Of a stretch of 42,167 bases of DNA, positions 40,246-42,167 are shown piece after piece. The notes below the pieces were generated by a model, which saw nothing but the letters and a program-made list of their open reading frames with translations, was not told the DNA's origin and made no database searches. This DNA is from Bacillota bacterium (GTDB lineage: Bacteria; Macinerneyibacteriota; Macinerneyibacteria; Macinerneyibacteriales; DSCS01). The translations under genes were made by a program, and so were the position numbers. Numbering within the stretch: the stretch's first letter is position 1; the number at the start of each line of letters is the position of its first letter. The DNA lies in the NCBI GenBank assembly GCA_011048995.1, contig DSCS01000006.1, forward strand, positions 1 to 42,167. The letters are read 5' to 3'.

Positions 40246-41961
40246 ATGAAAAAAAAAGTCATTTTAATAGTCATCTCTGTTTTTTTGACGACCGGGATTC
40301 TTTGCGCCCTTGAGGAGGCTCCGGGGGATCAGTGGATCCGTCATCAGGTCGAGCTCCAATACTCTTCGAAAGTCGCTGCCCCGGGTCGGGCCCCGGCGGA
40401 TTTTTCCTTTTGTCTGGATGAGATCAGGGCTTTCGAAAAGGAGAAAGGTTCTCTTTTTGAATTTCTTTTAAAAGGACAGGAGGCCGTCTCGATTTTGTCC
40501 CTTTATGAAAAGGGATATATCCATCCTGAAGTGATAATGGAGCATCTTTCGAACATGAATTTCAGAATAATTTCTGCCGGATTACCCAGAGAGACGTTGT
40601 CTGTGCGGGATGTCGTCCTTTATTATTTGTGGCAGATGAAACGCTCACAGGACAAGGGAATGAATATCATACTTACTGTCAATGCCGAGGTCCTTAAAGA
40701 AGCAGAATATTGGGATAATTTGCGCAAAGAGATGGATATGTATCCTCTTTACGGCCTTCCTGTGGCGCTTAAAGCAAATATCGGAACCGCTGACGGACAA
40801 CCGACTTCGGCCGGGGCCAAAGCTCTGGAGCATTGTTTCGCTGTACAGGACGCGACCCTTGTCCGCAAAATAAAGGAGGCCGGAGGATTAATCATTGCTA
40901 AGACGAATCTCAGCGAGTGGGCCAATTATATGGCGGAAAACTCTGCTAACGGATTTTCGGCTTTGGGAGGGCAGACCCGGAATCCTTATGGGGCCTTTGA
41001 TGTCGGCGGTTCCAGCTCAGGATCTGCTGCAGCCGTGGCTCAAGGACTTGTTCCGCTTGCTGTCGGAACAGAGACATCCGGATCCATTGTCTATCCTTCC
41101 AGCCAGAATTCTGTTGTGGGCTTAAAACCCACAGTGGGGTTGATCAGCCGGAACAGTATTATTCCTATTGCCGAAGCCCAGGATACAGCAGGGCCCATAA
41201 CGGCCACTGTCCGTGATGCGGCTTTGCTTCTTGATGTCATGGCCGGCGAAGATCCCCTGGATCCGGCTACAGATATTTGTCGGAAGATACAGAAGGATTA
41301 TAGATTCAGCGGAGAAAAGAGGGCTTCCCTTCAAGGGCTGCGCTTCGGCTTTGTGAGTAATCCTTCCATGCGGCATTATTATTACAGACAGGAAGAAGGG
41401 GCTATTCAGCTGCGTATTATCGGGGAATTGATCAGAGCCGGCGCTGAAGTCGTTTTTATCGAAATGGATGAAACTATTTACACCCGCCTGGATGTGGGGA
41501 GCGTTTTTCAATACCAGTTTCATCAGGGTTTGAACGAATATTTGAAGAAGTGGGCCCGAGGCGAAGGACCGCTTACTCTTGATGAGATCATTGCATTTAA
41601 CAGAAAAAACCCCGCTGAAAGGATGCCTTTAGGACAAGAACTTCTTGTGGCCGCCCGGGACAATGAACACACCGAAGAAGAAATCGCGGCTCTTGTCTTA
41701 TCAAATGCCCGGGAAGCCGGCGGAATGATAGACGCCTTGCTTAAAGAACATCATGTCCACCTCCTTTTTACATTATCAAATCATCTGTCATACATTTATG
41801 CCGCTGCCGGTTATCCTGCTCTCTGCGTTCCCGCCGGGTATAAAAGAAGCGGAGAACCTGTCGGAGTGACCTTTGTCGGATCACGGGGAGATGAAATGAT
41901 TCTTTTAAAAGCGGGTTCTGGATATGAGCAGGCGGCCCGTCATCGAAAAATCCCCGAATAG
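40246..41961 (+). CDS. Secreted amidase (amidase signature family)
   Basis: A 571-residue protein with a cleavable signal peptide (KKKVILIVISVFLTTGILCA, about residues 2-21). The amidase signature domain covers about 85-560. The Ser-Ser-Lys catalytic triad is present: Lys176 in PVALKANIG, the Ser cluster in GGSSSGSAAA (256-260) and nucleophile Ser280 in TETSGSIV. Residues about 22-90 form an extra N-terminal helical region. The family hydrolyses amide bonds in small amides, peptides and amidated compounds, so the substrate is open; export to the periplasm rules out GatA. A strong AAAGGAGGGG site precedes the ATG. The next gene, 68 bp on, is also exported. Confidence 0.9.
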   Translation: MKKKVILIVISVFLTTGILCALEEAPGDQWIRHQVELQYSSKVAAPGRAPADFSFCLDEIRAFEKEKGSLFEFLLKGQEAVSILSLYEKGYIHPEVIMEHLSNMNFRIISAGLPRETLSVRDVVLYYLWQMKRSQDKGMNIILTVNAEVLKEAEYWDNLRKEMDMYPLYGLPVALKANIGTADGQPTSAGAKALEHCFAVQDATLVRKIKEAGGLIIAKTNLSEWANYMAENSANGFSALGGQTRNPYGAFDVGGSSSGSAAAVAQGLVPLAVGTETSGSIVYPSSQNSVVGLKPTVGLISRNSIIPIAEAQDTAGPITATVRDAALLLDVMAGEDPLDPATDICRKIQKDYRFSGEKRASLQGLRFGFVSNPSMRHYYYRQEEGAIQLRIIGELIRAGAEVVFIEMDETIYTRLDVGSVFQYQFHQGLNEYLKKWARGEGPLTLDEIIAFNRKNPAERMPLGQELLVAARDNEHTEEEIAALVLSNAREAGGMIDALLKEHHVHLLFTLSNHLSYIYAAAGYPALCVPAGYKRSGEPVGVTFVGSRGDEMILLKAGSGYEQAARHRKIPE

Positions 41962-42029
41962 GGAATGAATGAAAGAAAAGCTGTTCGAAGAGATCATGCG
42001 ATCAAAACGAAGAGGTAAAGGAGGAGTAT

Positions 42030-42167
42030 ATGATAAAAAGGGCCGCGGTGATCATTGTCTTTGTGACACTTTTGATCATTCTTCCGCTCAAAGGGGAAGT
42101 CGTTTTAGAAAGCCTGGATATCGGCGATTCAGCGGAAGGGTTAAGTGTCGAAGCTCTCTATATGGGG
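42030..42167 (+). CDS. Exported protein, 3' part outside the window
   Basis: Only 46 codons are seen. ATG 42030 follows a strong AAAGGAGGAG site. Residues about 4-19 form a hydrophobic signal (AAVIIVFVTLLIILPL), followed by a polar region beginning KGEVVLESLDIGDSAEGL. The function cannot be told. The 68-bp gap to the amidase gene, with no terminator, suggests co-transcription. Confidence 0.6.
   Translation, partial: MIKRAAVIIVFVTLLIILPLKGEVVLESLDIGDSAEGLSVEALYMG

Noticed and set aside
1-42167. Search for CRISPR arrays, insertion sequences, integrases, phage genes and rRNA
   Set aside because: No regular spaced repeats, transposase or integrase motifs, or rRNA-like sequence were seen on either strand.

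Overview
The window is about 42 kb of densely packed bacterial chromosome of intermediate GC content. No phage, insertion sequence, CRISPR array or plasmid feature was found. The organism looks diderm. There are two small predicted outer-membrane beta-barrel proteins ending in phenylalanine, a lipoprotein peptidase with a lipobox, a periplasmic DegP/HtrA protease and secreted enzymes. Strong Shine-Dalgarno sequences (AAGGAGG) precede most genes inside operons, and ATG, GTG and TTG starts are all used. I cannot name the phylum safely. A spirochaete-like or little-studied fermentative lineage would fit the DUF2225, TPR-GGDEF and split glycine decarboxylase gene content, but this is inference.

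Layout. 1-1049: end of an ABC exporter gene. 1144-7795: a TPR protein facing a 1470-residue protein kinase/degenerate ATPase/TPR/GAF/GGDEF fusion. 7898-9334: MATE exporter. 9384-12114: operon of a DUF2225 zinc protein, a HIT hydrolase, class II aldolase and an outer-membrane protein, closed by a clear terminator. 12263-14359: four-gene DUF2089/DUF4097-like operon in which three proteins carry the same short helical module, with a repeat operator at the promoter. 14495-19997: leuS, thiT, yjbQ and a lipoprotein S9 peptidase. 19994-22637, minus strand: membrane-anchored cyclophilin with a helical-repeat region, a disordered protein, and tRNA-Leu(GAG). 22703-26864: an acetyltransferase, then an envelope-stress operon (ECF sigma factor, zinc-finger anti-sigma factor, catalytically dead HtrA-like protein, active DegP). 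26969-28254, minus strand: DUF3795 protein and an SPFH protein. 28372-31583: gcvH, gcvPA and gcvPB without gcvT, followed by tRNA-Pro(CGG). 31901-32912: unknown protein plus ArsR/DUF2087 regulator. 32909-37723: isoaspartyl dipeptidase, L-serine dehydratase and M29 aminopeptidase. 37851-42167: beta-barrel protein, TPR-GGDEF diguanylate cyclase, secreted amidase, and the start of another exported protein.

Together the metabolic genes (S9 peptidase, M29 aminopeptidase, isoaspartyl dipeptidase, amidase, serine dehydratase, glycine cleavage) suggest growth on peptides and amino acids. Two diguanylate cyclases with intact inhibitory sites point to c-di-GMP signalling.

The most unusual signals are these. 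(1) The kinase-to-cyclase fusion. (2) A repeated promoter geometry in which a 16-bp spacer and a 6-nt gap put the predicted transcription start on the start codon (leaderless mRNAs) at three unlinked genes. (3) The HtrA-like protein with all three catalytic residues replaced, inside the sigma/anti-sigma/DegP operon. (4) The shared-module DUF2089/DUF4097 operon with its own repeat operator. All coordinates and motifs were read by eye; family names come from motif recognition, not database searches.
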